A stretch of 64,000 nt of DNA from Leptospira sp. GIMC2001. GTDB lineage: Bacteria; Spirochaetota; Leptospiria; Leptospirales; Leptospiraceae. Shown here one piece after another: positions 1-10,201 of this stretch. A model generated the notes under the pieces. That model was not told the DNA's origin. It saw only the letters and a program-made list of their open reading frames with translations, and did no database searches. Numbering within the stretch: position 1 is the first letter of the stretch; each line of letters begins with the position of its first letter. The stretch is taken from the NCBI RefSeq assembly GCF_028462125.1, contig NZ_CP115468.1:2535559-2599558 (forward strand), written 5' to 3'. A program made the translations under genes and the position numbers.

Positions 1-1160
1 TTCAAAACTTCTCGTGCGTTGTGAGTTGAGACTGTTGCAGGCAAAACTAAAATGCTCTCTAACTGATCTTTGTCTCCTAATGCGGCATAATATTCCTTCA
101 TTTTATAAAGAGTTTCTCGATCCTTATGACTGTAGCCTGCTGTATCTACCAAAACAAGTTCCGATCCGTCTCGAAGCAAAGCTTCTCGGAATTTGCGAAC
201 ATCTTTTGCAGCAAAGAAAGGTAAATCCATCGTGTCAGCATATCTCTTCAATTGCTCAACTGCAGCAATTCGGTAGTTGTCAGTTGTATACAAAGAAACT
301 GTTTTACCCATATGTAGGAAATATTTTGCAGCGAGTTTTGCGACGGTTGTTGTCTTACCACTGCCAGTTGGTCCTACAATAAAAACCACTTTTCTCTTAC
401 CGCGTTTAGTTCCGCTAAATAGATCCGAATCTACTTTGATTCGATTTTCTAGGATCTCAACTGCCTTTTCCCACACAGAAGAGACTCTACTTCTTTCAAT
501 AGGAGATAGATGCATCTCAATTTCAGGCAAAATTTCTTCAAGGTATCCCGCAGAAAATCCTTCTTGAATAAATTTATTCTTTAACTTTTCAAGAGCAGGA
601 GAAATGGATTTATGATCTTTGGAAATAATTTCTTTCTGAAAAGAAATTCCTGATTCATGGGTCAATTCTTCAGTTTCAATCACTGGAATCTTAGATGAGT
701 CATGATTCCAATTATGACTGGATTCATCCTTATTTGAAAAATCCTCATCAGATGAATATTCATTCAATAGATCCAATTGAGCCGCTTCCCTACGTTGCAG
801 AGTTGCAGAGCGAGCTATTTGCTTACTTTCCGTCTCTCGCAGATTTGATTTGGGTTTAGAAAATTGTGGGAGCTCATCTAGGCTTCGCCTAGCAGTCACT
901 TGACTTGATGGACGAACCTTTTTCTTTTCTAACAATTCTCGAAGGTCATTCAATTTCTTTTCAACTCTTTCTTTAGATGATGCTTTCTCTGGAATGGCTA
1001 TATCAATTTCGTACATTTTGTTCGCAAGAAGTCCTGTTCCGAAAAGTCCACCTTCAGTGATCATTCTATGTTCATATACATGAGCATCTGGCCCATACTT
1101 CATTTTCATTTGCATAAGACAGTCTTGAAAATCTTTACCACGTATCTTTTTATAATCCAT
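1..1160 (-). CDS. flhF: Flagellar biosynthesis GTPase FlhF (3' end outside window)
   Basis: FlhF is an SRP-family GTPase at the cell pole that helps set where and how many flagella are built. Reading down from the ATG at 1160 gives 386 codons with no stop before the window edge, so the C-terminus is missing. The first ~240 residues are a variable, charged B/N region. The G domain follows, with P-loop GPTGSGKTTT near residue 262, then DNYRIAAVEQL and the LVDTAGYS switch motif, all typical of FlhF/Ffh/FtsY. The start lies 8 bp after the flhA stop, so it is the last visible gene of the flagellar operon. The Shine-Dalgarno is weak (AGACGAT), which suggests coupling to flhA. Confidence 0.93.
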   Translation of the reverse strand, partial: MDYKKIRGKDFQDCLMQMKMKYGPDAHVYEHRMITEGGLFGTGLLANKMYEIDIAIPEKASSKERVEKKLNDLRELLEKKKVRPSSQVTARRSLDELPQFSKPKSNLRETESKQIARSATLQRREAAQLDLLNEYSSDEDFSNKDESSHNWNHDSSKIPVIETEELTHESGISFQKEIISKDHKSISPALEKLKNKFIQEGFSAGYLEEILPEIEMHLSPIERSRVSSVWEKAVEILENRIKVDSDLFSGTKRGKRKVVFIVGPTGSGKTTTVAKLAAKYFLHMGKTVSLYTTDNYRIAAVEQLKRYADTMDLPFFAAKDVRKFREALLRDGSELVLVDTAGYSHKDRETLYKMKEYYAALGDKDQLESILVLPATVSTHNAREVL

Positions 1161-1168
1161 ATCGTCTA

Positions 1169-3298
1169 TTAAGTGCCAACTCCAGCACCCTCCTCTTGTT
1201 GTTGTTTTTCTGCTTGGGATAGGTTCAATTGACCAACCACCACAACATTACTTACATCTTGAATTTCTTCCAAAGCTAACACAGCGAAGTTACGCGGAGG
1301 AAGTTCCCGCGAAACAAAAGCAAATAATGGCATTCTTAAATAGCGATTCGTTGTAAAAATTGTAAATCGCCCAGCCGACACTGACTTTTTGTATTCTTCT
1401 TGAATCGCTTCGATCAGCTTCCGCCGTATATCTGTTGGAACTGCAATCACCTTGCCTTCTAGCGGATCATCGACCAAGTTCTTAGAAAGTCTCTCAGCTA
1501 ACTTAGGTTCCACTACAATTACAGACAATTTTCCATCGGCACCAACATATTCATTTACAATTTGTCTTGCGATTGCCTGTCTAGCAACCTCCGACAGATA
1601 ATTGGGATCCGTAGATTTCGATAAATTATTGGCTATGGACTCTAAGATAATCGCAATCCCTCTAATCGCCAGACCTTCAAGAAGAATATTCTGCAATACT
1701 TGTTGAATGATTCCAAGGCGACCTTCTTTCTCATATCCCAACTCTTGGATAAGAGTAGGCTTGCTCTTACGAACATGCTCTAGTAAGGCTTGTGTTTCTT
1801 CACGTCCAAGCAAGGATGCTGCATGTGTATGGATCAATTCTTTTAAATGAGTGATGATAACAGTTGATGGGTCAACTACTGTATAACCTTTGGTTTCCGC
1901 TTCCGATTTTAGACTTGGTTCAATCCATAGAGCTTCCATTCCATACGTCGGCTCCATAAACTTTTCCCCTTCGACAGGTTCATGCACTTGTTTCTGGTTA
2001 TCCAAAGCCATCAATTTGTCGGACTTTATAATGCTCTCGCCTACAACAATCCCATTGATCTTGATTGTATAGCTATCGTGACCAATCTCCATATTGTCCA
2101 TAATTCTAACTGGTGGAATCACAAGCCCGAAGTCGGAAGCAAATTTTTTGCGAGTGTTTCCAATCTGAGTGAGCAACGAGCCTCGCTCTTTAACGTCTGC
2201 TAATGCAAGCAAGTTGAGACCCAAGGATACAACGATTGCTTCCGTTCGGATCTCATCAAGATAGTCTTCGGGTTTTTTGTCTTGGACTTTTGCTTCTTCA
2301 CCCTTCTCGATGAGTTCAACTTGTAACTTGGCAGCCTTGTCCATGTAGTAGCCGAGGTAAGCAAATAGTGAAGCCAAAACCAACAAAGAGAAGAATGGTA
2401 GACCTGGAATCAATGCTGATAGCGCCAGAGCTGCGCCAACTATATAGAGAATTCTTGAATTGGAAAATAATTGATTTCGAAATTCTTCAGTAAATGATAG
2501 AACAGAACTTGATCTTGTTACAATCAAACCTGTTGCAGTTGTGATAAGAAGTGCAGGAATTTGCGAAACTAAACCATCACCAATTGTAAACTTTCCATAA
2601 GTCTCGATTGCTTGAACAAATGATTCACCACGAATAGAAACACCAATCAAAATTCCACCTATAATGTTAATGACTGTGATGACGAGTCCTGCTCGCACAT
2701 CACCCTGAACGAACTTACTCGCTCCATCCATGGCCCCGTAGAAATTTACTTCTTGCTGAAGTCGTTCCCTTTTCTTGGCTGCTTGTTGCTCAGTAATCGC
2801 ACCACTATTTTGCTCCATATCAATAGCCATTTGTTTCTGAGGTAGACCATCCAATGTAAACCTTGCAGCAACTTCCGATATACGCGTTGCACCTTTTGTG
2901 ATAACAACAATTTGAACGATCACTATGATAATAAATATAATGAATCCAACGACATACTTGCCAAGTCCGGTCTCACCACCAACGACGAATGTTCCAAAAG
3001 CTTCGATTACTTGCGAATTTACTGCAGGTCCCTTACTTAAGATCTGTCTTGTTGTCGAAACGTTAAGAGCTAATCTATACAAAGTTGTAATTAATAAAAG
3101 TGTTGGAAATATCGAAAAATCCATTGCTTCGCTTACACTCAATGATGTTAGCAAAATGATAATTCCAACTCCAATACTCACAACCAATAATAGATCTAAG
3201 ACAAAACCTGGGAGCGGTACAATCAACATAGCTAAGATTGCCAAAGCTCCAAAACCTATTATAAAATCCGAATTAAGATACCAAGCTTTCTTTTCCAT
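1169..3298 (-). CDS. flhA: Flagellar type III export protein FlhA
   Basis: FlhA is the large export-gate subunit of the flagellar type III secretion apparatus in the cytoplasmic membrane, and docks chaperone-substrate complexes through its cytoplasmic domain. The 709-residue length is normal. Residues ~10-320 hold about eight hydrophobic segments. The conserved family loop is at ~136-160 ([17 protein letters not shown], then KQMAID). The C-terminal half is soluble. An AGGAGAT ribosome site sits 5 nt before the ATG, between flhB and flhA, which fixes the start. It belongs to the operon fliY-O-P-Q-R-flhB-A-F. Confidence 0.97.
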   Translation of the reverse strand: MEKKAWYLNSDFIIGFGALAILAMLIVPLPGFVLDLLLVVSIGVGIIILLTSLSVSEAMDFSIFPTLLLITTLYRLALNVSTTRQILSKGPAVNSQVIEAFGTFVVGGETGLGKYVVGFIIFIIIVIVQIVVITKGATRISEVAARFTLDGLPQKQMAIDMEQNSGAITEQQAAKKRERLQQEVNFYGAMDGASKFVQGDVRAGLVITVINIIGGILIGVSIRGESFVQAIETYGKFTIGDGLVSQIPALLITTATGLIVTRSSSVLSFTEEFRNQLFSNSRILYIVGAALALSALIPGLPFFSLLVLASLFAYLGYYMDKAAKLQVELIEKGEEAKVQDKKPEDYLDEIRTEAIVVSLGLNLLALADVKERGSLLTQIGNTRKKFASDFGLVIPPVRIMDNMEIGHDSYTIKINGIVVGESIIKSDKLMALDNQKQVHEPVEGEKFMEPTYGMEALWIEPSLKSEAETKGYTVVDPSTVIITHLKELIHTHAASLLGREETQALLEHVRKSKPTLIQELGYEKEGRLGIIQQVLQNILLEGLAIRGIAIILESIANNLSKSTDPNYLSEVARQAIARQIVNEYVGADGKLSVIVVEPKLAERLSKNLVDDPLEGKVIAVPTDIRRKLIEAIQEEYKKSVSAGRFTIFTTNRYLRMPLFAFVSRELPPRNFAVLALEEIQDVSNVVVVGQLNLSQAEKQQQEEGAGVGT

Positions 3299-3300
3299 AC

Positions 3301-4482
3301 TTATCTCCTAGTGGCAAACTCTTGGTATTTTGAAAGATTTTTGAATACTAACGATACCGCCAAATAAAGATTACTTGGTATCTCCTCATTCAAATCAACC
3401 ATTTTGTACAATTGCTGAGCAAGCAGACGATCTTCTACCATTGGAATTCCATTTTTCTTAGCGACTTCTTTGATTGTAAGCGCCATCTGATCTTCGCCTT
3501 TGGCTACGACACGCGGAGCCGCATCAACTCCAGAATTAAATGATAAAGCAACTGCAAAGTGGATCGGATTTGTTATCACAACATCTGCCTTAGGGACAGA
3601 TTGTAACATATTGGAACTTAACATGTCTCGCATCAATTGACGCCTTCTTGCAATCAAGGCACCATCACCGACCTGTTCTTTTATTTCTCGCTTCGCTTCA
3701 GATGGTGTCTGCTTTAAACTTTCTTCGAATTCATACTTCTGATACATGAAATCTGCGATAGAAATTATGAACAAAATTATCCCAATGATAATAAAAATTT
3801 TAAAACCTGAATATCCGACCATAGCTAATGCTTGAGTAAGTCCCATATCTCCCGTAAGCAAAAGCTTGAGAAAATCGTGGGTTATAATCATATAGCTCAC
3901 CCAACCAATCAAGGCAACCTTCATTAGCGACTTACTTAAGTTAAACAATGTCTGTCTTGTTGGCAAAACTCTTTTGAAATTAGGCTTCAATCTTTCAAAT
4001 CGGAATTCAATTGCACGTGGCGCAAATAGCAATCCAACTTGAGCAACATTGCCGATTATTCCAAAAATAAAAGTTACAGCAAGTATTGGAGATAGAATCG
4101 TAAAAATATCCCAAGTTGCATTTTTTAAAAGTTCTCCAAAACTTTCCGTAGTAAATTCTCCAGGATTTCTAGCAAACTCTAGATATTTACGCATAATTCC
4201 TGCAGATTTTTTGAAAATATACTCACCCATCACATACATGGCAATGGACGCAGCAATTAATACAATAGCAGAACTCAATTCTTGAGATTTGGGGACGTTT
4301 CCTTTTTCCCTTTCGTCTCGTCTCTTTCTCTCACTGGGAGGTTCGGTTCTTCCTTCATCTTCCGCTGCAAACAACTGAAGATCAAAAACATAATTGCTAT
4401 TCACAGCATCCCATTCTGGATCGGAGATATGAATCCAAGATATTTTTATTGGTTCTAGGGAATTATGATCTACTGAATTCAA
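3301..4482 (-). CDS. flhB: Flagellar export switch protein FlhB
   Basis: FlhB is the membrane component that switches the export apparatus from rod/hook to filament substrates after self-cleavage. It has four membrane segments and a soluble C-terminal domain. The self-cleavage site reads NPIH at residues 305-308, where NPTH is the usual form. The called start is a TTG overlapping the fliR stop (TTGA), with GAGG upstream. This gives about 33 residues ahead of the family-typical [15 protein letters not shown] stretch. An internal GTG at codon 27 would give a more usual N-terminus, so the start is uncertain. Length 393 residues from the TTG. Confidence 0.95.
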   Translation of the reverse strand: MNSVDHNSLEPIKISWIHISDPEWDAVNSNYVFDLQLFAAEDEGRTEPPSERKRRDEREKGNVPKSQELSSAIVLIAASIAMYVMGEYIFKKSAGIMRKYLEFARNPGEFTTESFGELLKNATWDIFTILSPILAVTFIFGIIGNVAQVGLLFAPRAIEFRFERLKPNFKRVLPTRQTLFNLSKSLMKVALIGWVSYMIITHDFLKLLLTGDMGLTQALAMVGYSGFKIFIIIGIILFIISIADFMYQKYEFEESLKQTPSEAKREIKEQVGDGALIARRRQLMRDMLSSNMLQSVPKADVVITNPIHFAVALSFNSGVDAAPRVVAKGEDQMALTIKEVAKKNGIPMVEDRLLAQQLYKMVDLNEEIPSNLYLAVSLVFKNLSKYQEFATRR

Positions 4483-5258
4483 TTAGGCCATCCTCGAAAC
4501 AATAAATCAATCTTATCAAATGCGACTTGGAAAGCGGACTCCATCTGACTAACAATAAAACCCATAACTGCGATCAAAACAATAAGTCCGATCACTACTT
4601 TAATAGGAAAGCTCAATTGCAATATATTGAGCTGAGGTGCTGCCTTACCCATTAGAGCTTCAGCGATCGTAACCAATAATAAAATTCCCAATACAGGAAG
4701 CGCGATCTTGAATGCCACAAGAAACATCGCACCTAAGCACTGTTCTAAGGCACGATAAATCCCCAAATTGACTTCTTCGGTAAATTCAATAATTCTCACT
4801 TTTTCAAAGGAGTAAGCAAGGCTAGAAATAACCATGCGATGAGCACCAATAGTTAGAAAGACAAGTATAGCAATCAAGTTCTTGAGAGTTGAGACAACAG
4901 GCAGTGAGACTTGACTCATCGGGTCTAACACTTCCGTATAAGCAAAACCCAGCTGAACATTAAAGAAATCTCCCGCCATCTGGAAAGCAGCGAAGAATAT
5001 CGCAATAATAAAACCAATCATTAGTCCAATGAAAATTTCCGAAAGTACAAGTAGTCCGTAAACTACCATGTTTCCGGGCACAGATGGCATATATTGAAAT
5101 GAGACCGGAAACATAATCAAAGTTACAAGAAATGAAAATATCATTCTTAAGCTAACAGGAACCGATTCTGAAGAAAATACAGGAGTGACCATAAACAAAC
5201 CCAATAGTCTTGCAAACATAAGCATAAACGTTTGGAAATTGTAAACAAATCCTTCCAT
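4479..5258 (-). CDS. fliR: Flagellar export protein FliR
   Basis: FliR forms the core of the export gate together with FliP and FliQ. The 259-residue product is almost entirely hydrophobic, with about six membrane segments, and carries the family features [13 protein letters not shown] near the N-terminus and [14 protein letters not shown] around residue 208. It ends inside the flhB start (4-bp overlap) and begins 6 bp after fliQ, so it is translated as part of the export-gate operon. Confidence 0.95.
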   Translation of the reverse strand: MEGFVYNFQTFMLMFARLLGLFMVTPVFSSESVPVSLRMIFSFLVTLIMFPVSFQYMPSVPGNMVVYGLLVLSEIFIGLMIGFIIAIFFAAFQMAGDFFNVQLGFAYTEVLDPMSQVSLPVVSTLKNLIAILVFLTIGAHRMVISSLAYSFEKVRIIEFTEEVNLGIYRALEQCLGAMFLVAFKIALPVLGILLLVTIAEALMGKAAPQLNILQLSFPIKVVIGLIVLIAVMGFIVSQMESAFQVAFDKIDLLFRGWPN

Positions 5259-5264
5259 ATTTCG

Positions 5265-5528
5265 CTAAAACTTCTCTATCATAAAAAATATATCTCGAGT
5301 ATAGTCCGTCATCACTTGCACCATCCATGATGCAAATACAACAATGACCAGAAAAATCGCGAATAGCTTCGGAACAAAGGCTATGGTAGGCTCTTGGATA
5401 GAAGTGGTTGTTTGTAGAATTCCTACAAACAAACCAACTACAAGAGCAGTGATCAAGATGGGTGAAGAAATTTTGACTGTAACAATCAAAGCGTTTCTAA
5501 TTAGTGTTACAACATCTATTTCTGTCAT
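5265..5528 (-). CDS. fliQ: Flagellar export protein FliQ
   Basis: FliQ is a small export-gate subunit. The 87 residues form two hydrophobic hairpin segments with the family pattern [23 protein letters not shown] between them, which is strongly diagnostic. The ATG overlaps the fliP stop by 4 bp and the gene ends 6 bp before fliR. Length and position match the usual fliP-fliQ-fliR order. Confidence 0.95.
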   Translation of the reverse strand: MTEIDVVTLIRNALIVTVKISSPILITALVVGLFVGILQTTTSIQEPTIAFVPKLFAIFLVIVVFASWMVQVMTDYTRDIFFMIEKF

Positions 5529-6547
5529 TTATAACTCCGCACAAGCTCGTAGACAAGCAGGTTCCATCCATCGATAAGAATAAAAAGTATAATCTTAAAC
5601 GGTAGACTCACCATAACAGGAGGAAGCATCATAAGACCCATGGAGAGGAGAGATGCTGCGACTACTAAATCTATAACGATAAAAGGTATAAAAATATAAA
5701 TTCCTATGATAAAGGCTTTTTTGATCTCACTTAACATGAAGGCCGGAACAAGCACATAAGAAGGAACATCTTCGTAAGATCGAACGTTCTGTACTTTTCC
5801 GAGTTTAAGAAAGAGCGCTACATCTTTTGTGCCAGTAGTTCCGATTTGTCTGATCATAAAATTTCGGAGTGGCACCATTCCTCTTTCGAAGAATGTGTTG
5901 GTATCAATTTTACCATCCAAGTATGGTTCAAGGCCAACCTTATTGATCTCGCCAAGTGTCGGTGCCATAATAAAGAAGGTCATAAATAGAGCGAGTCCCA
6001 TCATAACTTGATTAGGTGGCAAATTCTGTAAAGACAGCGCCCTCCTCACGAAATCCAAAACGATTACAATTTTCGTAAATGATGTAACGGACATGATGAG
6101 CGCCGGCGCTAAAGATAAAATGGTTACAAGAAAAAGAACCATTAGTGAGAGAGATGTCTCTCTTGGAGTTTTCGCTTCATCTACATTAAAGCTAATATTC
6201 GGAATTGGGATTCGAGAGCCTTTGGTTGATTGGGCAGATAGGTCTTCAAGAGGCAAAAATGCAAATAGCAATGCAATGAGCAAACCTGAGCCTAACATTG
6301 ATTTAATGTGACTCATAATCGAATTATGTCTCATACAAATCGCGAAAAACTTAGTTACATTATGTCTCATTCGATTCCCGAAAAACTTCGTCAAAAACTG
6401 TCTCATAGAAGTCGCAAAGAACTTAGCCGAGAATTGTCTCATGGAATAGCCTAAAATCGCCAATGAATCAAGCCGTATAGAATATCCTAGAGTTTCAAAA
6501 GAAATCGACCTGGATTGCCCAGAGAAAAAAGCAAAAAGATTTATCAT
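5525..6547 (-). CDS. fliP: Flagellar export protein FliP with repeat-derived N-terminal extension
   Basis: FliP is a core subunit of the flagellar export gate. The last ~260 residues are ordinary FliP: a signal-peptide-like segment from Met78, then four membrane segments with [16 protein letters not shown] and [12 protein letters not shown]. The odd part is in front. A strong AGGAGG site lies 7-8 nt before an ATG that overlaps the fliO stop (ATGA), so translation should start at 6547. Between that start and Met78 lie ~77 extra residues, mostly copies of a 12-residue unit like [12 protein letters not shown] encoded by 36-bp DNA repeats. No comparable ribosome site precedes Met78 (6316). Whether the extension is kept, processed or bypassed cannot be read here. 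Confidence 0.92.
   Translation of the reverse strand: MINLFAFFSGQSRSISFETLGYSIRLDSLAILGYSMRQFSAKFFATSMRQFLTKFFGNRMRHNVTKFFAICMRHNSIMSHIKSMLGSGLLIALLFAFLPLEDLSAQSTKGSRIPIPNISFNVDEAKTPRETSLSLMVLFLVTILSLAPALIMSVTSFTKIVIVLDFVRRALSLQNLPPNQVMMGLALFMTFFIMAPTLGEINKVGLEPYLDGKIDTNTFFERGMVPLRNFMIRQIGTTGTKDVALFLKLGKVQNVRSYEDVPSYVLVPAFMLSEIKKAFIIGIYIFIPFIVIDLVVAASLLSMGLMMLPPVMVSLPFKIILFILIDGWNLLVYELVRSYK
6317..6490 (-). repeat. 36-bp tandem repeat, about 4-5 degenerate copies, inside fliP
   Basis: On the plus strand the anchor TGTCTCAT recurs at 6327, 6363, 6399 and 6435, exactly 36 bp apart. A more diverged copy follows at ~6471. Read on the minus strand in the fliP frame the units are 12 residues with Met-Arg at fixed positions (Met36, 48, 60, 72 and Ile24). 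The plus strand is also open over this stretch (MSH...EKL...LSH pattern), as expected when the period is a multiple of three. The unit length keeps fliP in frame whatever the copy number. Confidence 0.9.
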
Positions 6548-7275
6548 GCCTTTCCTCCTAGATCAATACCCAATTCTTTGTTTCTCAATTTCAGTCTCTC
6601 AAGAGTCTGCTTGTGGCGGATTTCCAATTCTTTCAGTTCCTCATCTTCCCCAAATTGCAGATCGGTTTCTTGCTTCTTCATTCTTGGAGTGAGCTCTTTG
6701 AAAGATTCCAGCAGAGTGACAAGAAAATTCTCTTGGCTAGGTTGGAACTCTTCCTTCAATTTTAATATTCTATTCTTCTCATCTATCGATGTGATTTCTG
6801 TCAGAAAATTAACTGATTGATCACCCACTCCTAATACGAGTAAGCGATCAGCAACTTCGACGATTTGTATTTGTTTATTTGGTGCCAAGGCGACGCTCGA
6901 CAATACGTTCATTACATCTTTTACAGGAAAGCGTGAATTCCGAGTCTTAGACATAACCTTTAAGACATACATCATAACAGTCGTTAGGCCACCAAAAACA
7001 AAGATCACTTTTACAAGTAGCCAAAGAGTGCTCGCGCCCTCTTCTTCTTTGCCGTATCTATCTTGAATTGGATTGCTTTCCTCGATAGCTTCGCTACCTG
7101 ATTCCGATTTTTTCGATTCTGGATTTTCTTTGTCCGAAGATTCCTTGGAATTTTTGTTGGTTTCTAGACCTAATTCTTTCTGGAGCAACATATCCAAGTC
7201 TGTTCTTTTTTCTTGAGAATAGACAGCACTGAATGAAGTTGCCAGAAATATTAAGGCAAAAGTCCATCGCACCAT
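6544..7275 (-). CDS. fliO: Flagellar assembly protein FliO
   Basis: FliO is a membrane-anchored chaperone-like factor needed to assemble FliP. The 243-residue product has an N-terminal signal peptide, a Glu/Ser-rich stretch (~40-85), one membrane segment (~85-105, [14 protein letters not shown]) and the FliO-type beta region ([20 protein letters not shown]). A charged coiled-coil-like tail closes it. FliO is poorly conserved, so the call rests on this layout and the position between fliY and fliP. Both flanking junctions are tight overlaps. Confidence 0.88.
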   Translation of the reverse strand: MVRWTFALIFLATSFSAVYSQEKRTDLDMLLQKELGLETNKNSKESSDKENPESKKSESGSEAIEESNPIQDRYGKEEEGASTLWLLVKVIFVFGGLTTVMMYVLKVMSKTRNSRFPVKDVMNVLSSVALAPNKQIQIVEVADRLLVLGVGDQSVNFLTEITSIDEKNRILKLKEEFQPSQENFLVTLLESFKELTPRMKKQETDLQFGEDEELKELEIRHKQTLERLKLRNKELGIDLGGKA

Positions 7276-8360
7276 TATGATTTATCCGATTTAATTCTAT
7301 CCTGAGGGCTTACTATGTCGGTGACACGAACACCAAAGTTTTCATCAATTACAACTACCTCGCCTTTAGCAATTAGCTTGCCATTGACTAAGAGATCCAC
7401 AGGTTCACCGGCTAATTTGTCCAACTCGATGATTGAACCTTCACCTAACCCTAAAATATCCTTGATATACATTTTCGTTCGACCAAGCTCCACGGTTAGA
7501 GCCATCTGAACATCCATAAGCAAATTTAAGTTCGTATTGCCCGAGGCTGGTCCTGCAGTAGAAAGAGACGGAAAACCAACTCCTTTGATTCCCACTTGAG
7601 GCTGCTGGTTCATAAAACCACCGCCCATCTGCATTCCACCTTGCATAGGAACGTTCATTCCACCGCCCATTCCAGTTGAAGGACCATTTTTGGAAATATC
7701 CAAAATAGATTGAGCATTGTCGGATGATAGAATATAATTGATTTTGAATGAACCTAGAGAATCAACACTAAGGCTAAACTGAGTTTTGACCAGGTTGGTT
7801 CCATCTGGCAATCGAAGATCATTGGGTGAATTCACCAAAACGATATCAGGTGGAGAACCTGACAATGTTCCGCCAAGCTTTAAACCAAGTTGAGCTGTAA
7901 TAGTTCCCATCATCGGAGAAAGGCAATCTTTAAGAGTTTGCAATTGAGCCATGTCCATCTGATCAGAAGGAGACGCACCGCCCATCATGAGACCAGCAAT
8001 TTTGGCTGCATTCTCTTGAGCCATAACAAGTGTGATTCTTCCAGAAAAGGCACCTTGCACTTGAGAATACAAGCATACAGTTTTGGAACCTAGTTCTTGA
8101 GAAATCTCAGCAGAGGATCTCGATTCCGTAGAAGGATTGTTAAATCTTGTATTTTTGGCTAATATAGTTCCAAGAACATTCCCAGCAGTTTGGAATGCAG
8201 CACCCAAAGTATCAGAAATTATATCTCTATCAATAGGAGAAAGTGAATCAGTTGCCCCACCGCCAGCGCTAGAGCTCCCGCCTCCCATATCAAATGGGTT
8301 ATCTTCGGCACCCTGTAAGAGTGCATCTATTTCATCTTGAGAAAGGGAACCTTCGCCCAT
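7275..8360 (-). CDS. fliY: Flagellar motor switch protein FliY/FliN
   Basis: This is a component of the cytoplasmic C-ring that binds CheY-P and sets the direction of rotation. The N-terminus carries the switch motif LSQDEIDALL. Next come a Gly/Ser linker, a CheC-like middle domain (~45-220), a Met/Gly/Gln-rich linker (~235-262), and a C-terminal SpoA domain (~278-355; LTVELGRTKMYIKDIL, then GEPVDLLVNGKLIAKGEVVV). At 361 residues it is the long FliY form rather than the ~100-residue FliN. It is the first gene of the visible flagellar operon, so the promoter should lie in 8361-8480, where I could not recognise convincing -35/-10 boxes. Confidence 0.93.
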   Translation of the reverse strand: MGEGSLSQDEIDALLQGAEDNPFDMGGGSSSAGGGATDSLSPIDRDIISDTLGAAFQTAGNVLGTILAKNTRFNNPSTESRSSAEISQELGSKTVCLYSQVQGAFSGRITLVMAQENAAKIAGLMMGGASPSDQMDMAQLQTLKDCLSPMMGTITAQLGLKLGGTLSGSPPDIVLVNSPNDLRLPDGTNLVKTQFSLSVDSLGSFKINYILSSDNAQSILDISKNGPSTGMGGGMNVPMQGGMQMGGGFMNQQPQVGIKGVGFPSLSTAGPASGNTNLNLLMDVQMALTVELGRTKMYIKDILGLGEGSIIELDKLAGEPVDLLVNGKLIAKGEVVVIDENFGVRVTDIVSPQDRIKSDKS

Positions 8361-8483
8361 TTACATTTAGCTCCGAACTTATGGAATTACTAGCTTAGGG
8401 TTAATGAGACATAATAACATTGTTTTTGTCATGCGTTTTTTTCTAAAAACAAAAAAAAACCAAAAAATTTGACAACTTACATT

Positions 8484-8816
8484 CTAATGGTCAAATGCAT
8501 CCTTCAATCCATCTCCATATGCTCGAAGATTGTCAAATGAATAAATGCCAGTATTGTGGTAATCATTCCATACAATATTGATTGCGTATCTTCCCACTTT
8601 TGACCAAGAGATGATGGAAGCCGCTTGAATATGGCCAGTTGCATCACCGACCTTGCCACCATGACCACCACGGCATGTTGCGCATGGACATTTCTTACGC
8701 AAATCCAGCAAATTGTATCTAGATAAATGCCCATCTTTCCATTCAATTCTCAATTCAGTTGCATCATACTGAATATCCTGGGGGATAGTTTTTTTTAGAT
8801 CGGTCACCATACGCAA
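8484..8816 (-). CDS. DUF971 protein
   Basis: Small 110-residue protein of the DUF971 family, which resembles the N-terminal domain of gamma-butyrobetaine hydroxylase. Visible family marks are LRIEWKDGHLSRY near the start and the Cys/His cluster CPCATCRGGHGG, likely a metal site, followed by VGRYAINIVWNDYHNTGIYSF. DUF971 genes often sit near Fe-S or Mrp-type genes, but none is next to this one. It is divergent from glyA with a 92-bp gap. No enzyme activity can be assigned. Confidence 0.85.
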   Translation of the reverse strand: MRMVTDLKKTIPQDIQYDATELRIEWKDGHLSRYNLLDLRKKCPCATCRGGHGGKVGDATGHIQAASIISWSKVGRYAINIVWNDYHNTGIYSFDNLRAYGDGLKDAFDH

Positions 8817-8908
8817 TTTCTTAGACGATTGATTTTGGTAATTGATATTTTTCTCAATGGGACAAATTTTCGATTTTTCCTCTAAACCTAAGACTTGATC
8901 CTTGTATT

Positions 8909-10156
8909 ATGAGCCATCTATCGAATCAAGATCCAGAAGTTTTTAAAGCACTAAAAAAAGAAGATGAGAGACAAGAAAACTCTCTTGAACTCATAGCATC
9001 CGAGAACTTTGTCTCGCAGGCAGTTCTAGAAGCCTATCATTCGACCCTTACGAATAAATACGCCGAAGGTTATCCAGGTAAAAGATACTACAATGGTTGT
9101 GAGAATGCTGATACCATCGAGCAACTCGCAATTGATCGAGCAAAGAAATTATTCAATGCTGAATATGCGAATGTTCAACCACATAGTGGAGCCCAAGCCA
9201 ATATGGCAATTTTTCTTGCCTGCCTTGAGCCTGGAGACAGCTTCCTTGGAATGAATCTGGCACATGGAGGCCACCTTACTCATGGATCAGCAGTCAATAT
9301 CAGCGGTAAATATTTCAAACCTATTGCTTATGGAGTAAGATCCAGTGATGAAAGATTGGATATGGATGAAGTTGCAAAACTTGCCAAAGAACATAAACCA
9401 AAATTGATTGTAGTCGGTGCTTCTGCTTATCCGAGAACCATAGACTTTGCTAAATTTAAAGATATCGCAGATTCAATTGGAGCTAAGGTCATGGCTGACA
9501 TGGCACATATCTCTGGTTTGGTTGCAGTTGGTGCCCATCCCTCGCCTGTTGGAATCTGCGACTATGTAACAACTACCACTCATAAAACTCTACGAGGGCC
9601 GAGAGGCGGACTCATTCTTTCGCAATCAGAAAATGAGAAAATTCTAAACTCTCGAGTATTTCCTGGAATTCAAGGAGGTCCGCTTATGCATGTAATTGCT
9701 GCAAAAGCTGTTGCTTTCCAAGAAGCTTTGCAACCAAGTTACAAAACCTATATAAATCAAGTCGTCATCAATGCAAAAGCCTTAGCGGAAGTTTTCATGT
9801 CTCGTGGATACAGAGTCATATCTGGTGGAACAGACAACCACCTTGTATTGGTTGATGTGAGCGTTAAAGGCATGACTGGCAAGGATGCAGCGGATGCCAT
9901 GGATGAAGCAGGAATCACAGTAAATAAAAATGGTATACCATTTGATAAAAATCCTCCTGCAATCACTTCAGGTATTCGTCTGGGAACTCCAGCTCTAACA
10001 ACTCGAGGATTGAAAGAGGACGAAATGAGAAAAGTGGGAAATCTCATCTGCGATTTACTGGATCATCTTGGAGATGAGAAAAATGCAGCTAAAGTGAAAG
10101 CAGGTGTGGCAGAAATCACAAAAGCATTCCCTATGAAAAACTTTCGCCTAGATTAA
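8909..10156 (+). CDS. glyA: Serine hydroxymethyltransferase
   Basis: PLP enzyme converting serine plus tetrahydrofolate to glycine plus 5,10-methylene-tetrahydrofolate in the cytoplasm, the main source of one-carbon units. The 415-residue length is standard. The N-terminal [28 protein letters not shown] and the PLP-lysine motif [13 protein letters not shown] (~residue 228) are clear. The ATG at 8909 gives the usual N-terminus. It is monocistronic, with a good terminator hairpin directly after the stop codon. Confidence 0.98.
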   Translation: MSHLSNQDPEVFKALKKEDERQENSLELIASENFVSQAVLEAYHSTLTNKYAEGYPGKRYYNGCENADTIEQLAIDRAKKLFNAEYANVQPHSGAQANMAIFLACLEPGDSFLGMNLAHGGHLTHGSAVNISGKYFKPIAYGVRSSDERLDMDEVAKLAKEHKPKLIVVGASAYPRTIDFAKFKDIADSIGAKVMADMAHISGLVAVGAHPSPVGICDYVTTTTHKTLRGPRGGLILSQSENEKILNSRVFPGIQGGPLMHVIAAKAVAFQEALQPSYKTYINQVVINAKALAEVFMSRGYRVISGGTDNHLVLVDVSVKGMTGKDAADAMDEAGITVNKNGIPFDKNPPAITSGIRLGTPALTTRGLKEDEMRKVGNLICDLLDHLGDEKNAAKVKAGVAEITKAFPMKNFRLD

Positions 10157-10163
10157 AATACAT

Positions 10164-10186
10164 AATTTCTGATTGCAGAAATTTTT
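10164..10186 (+). terminator. Rho-independent terminator of glyA
   Basis: AATTTCTG (10164-10171) and CAGAAATT (10176-10183) form a perfect 8-bp stem with loop ATTG, followed by further T residues. It lies 8 bp after the glyA stop. The stem is AU-rich, so strength is uncertain. Confidence 0.6.
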
Positions 10187-10201
10187 GATATAGGATTCTA
10201 T

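Noticed and set aside
14..567. Plus-strand open frames over 14-567
   Set aside because: They lie antisense to the clear FlhF G domain (P-loop, DTAG), have no ribosome site and odd composition.
6326..6453. Plus-strand peptide with repeated MSH...EKL...LSH units
   Set aside because: Open only because the 36-bp repeat is a multiple of three; no ribosome site and antisense to fliP. Kept as a repeat, not a gene.
8504..8746. 80-residue minus-strand frame inside the DUF971 gene
   Set aside because: Out-of-frame shadow of DUF971, whose CPCATCRGGHGG motif shows the correct frame.
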